Positions 63,707 through 64,000 of a DNA stretch of 64,000 bases are shown in pieces (positions within the stretch are counted from its first letter, which is position 1; each line of letters begins with the position of its first letter). Below the pieces are notes generated by a model. That model saw nothing but the letters and a program-made list of their open reading frames with translations, had not been told where the DNA came from and searched no databases. The stretch lies in NCBI GenBank assembly GCA_031213475.1, contig JARUPZ010000009.1, positions 1,590,001 to 1,654,000 of the forward strand, read 5' to 3'. The stretch comes from Nereocystis luetkeana. Its lineage: Eukaryota; Sar; Phaeophyceae; Laminariales; Laminariaceae. The position numbers were made by a program, and so were the translations under genes.

Positions 63707-64000
63707 GTGTATGTATGTATGTATGTACGTATGTATGTATGTATGTATGTATGTATGTATGTATGTATGTATGTATGTATGTATGTATGTATGTATGTAT
63801 GTATGTATGTATGTATGTATGTATGTATGTATGTATGTATGTATGTATGTATGATGTATGTATGTATGTATGTATGTATGTATGTATGTATGTATGTATG
63901 TATGTATGTATGTATGTATGTATGTATGTATGTATGTATGTATGTATGTATGTATGTATGTATGTATGTATGTATGTATGTATGTATGTATGTATGTATG
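63707..64000. repeat. (TATG)n microsatellite reaching the window edge
   Basis: Almost perfect tetranucleotide array of about 73 units with one ATG/ATGT slip near 63852 and one ACGT near 63727. It starts 14 bp downstream of the exon 6 donor. Confidence 0.97.

Overview
The window looks like a gene-poor, repeat-rich stretch of a eukaryotic nuclear genome. All reconstructed genes are cut into short exons (48-511 nt) with GT-AG borders and introns up to about 7.5 kb. The introns are filled with microsatellites, minisatellites, tRNA-derived SINEs and small inverted-repeat elements. The gene style (many small exons in long repeat-filled introns, a bacterial-like PQQ sugar dehydrogenase domain in a secreted-type protein) would fit a stramenopile such as a brown alga. 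That assignment is an inference; no species marker such as an rRNA gene is present.

Layout. (1) At 842-2858, minus strand, four phase-compatible exons of a glucose/sorbosone dehydrogenase-like (HHIP/PQQ type) protein; the gene runs off the left edge and its 5' exons are not resolved. (2) At about 6868-38405, plus strand, one large split gene. Ten exons (21202-38405) join without a frame break into a complete polynucleotide kinase 3'-phosphatase (PNKP) catalytic region: HAD phosphatase with DxDGT, then P-loop kinase with GxxxxGKS, ending at a TGA. Upstream exons at 14501, 16466 and 18125 encode the parts of a BRCT domain. An acidic Gly/Ser linker exon at 19829-20138 joins the phosphatase exon in phase. 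A more tentative exon at 6868-6976 supplies the start of the BRCT. (3) At about 42260-42760, minus strand, a possible type II membrane protein N-terminus lies at the edge of a 0.8-kb tandem triplication. (4) At about 50543-63693, plus strand, six phase-compatible exons of an unrecognised gene run off the right edge.

Repeats fill the rest: two SINE families, at least three MITE-like families, a larger dispersed element with CACACCTCGGACAG ends, foldback elements carrying GGGTC arrays, a higher-order 30-bp satellite at 58900-59570 and a TATG array that reaches the right edge.

The most striking pattern is that exons of the PNKP and sugar-dehydrogenase genes have decayed copies beside them in the neighbouring introns. 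They accompany the BRCT exon (3 extra), the phosphatase nucleophile exon (1 extra, lacking the second catalytic Asp), the following phosphatase exon (3 partial), the kinase DATNP exon (5 extra) and two dehydrogenase exons. Intron growth here seems to have proceeded partly by tandem duplication across exon-intron borders. The PNKP and BRCT parts would make a nuclear DNA strand-break repair enzyme with a phospho-protein interaction module; the other genes have no evident functional link to it.
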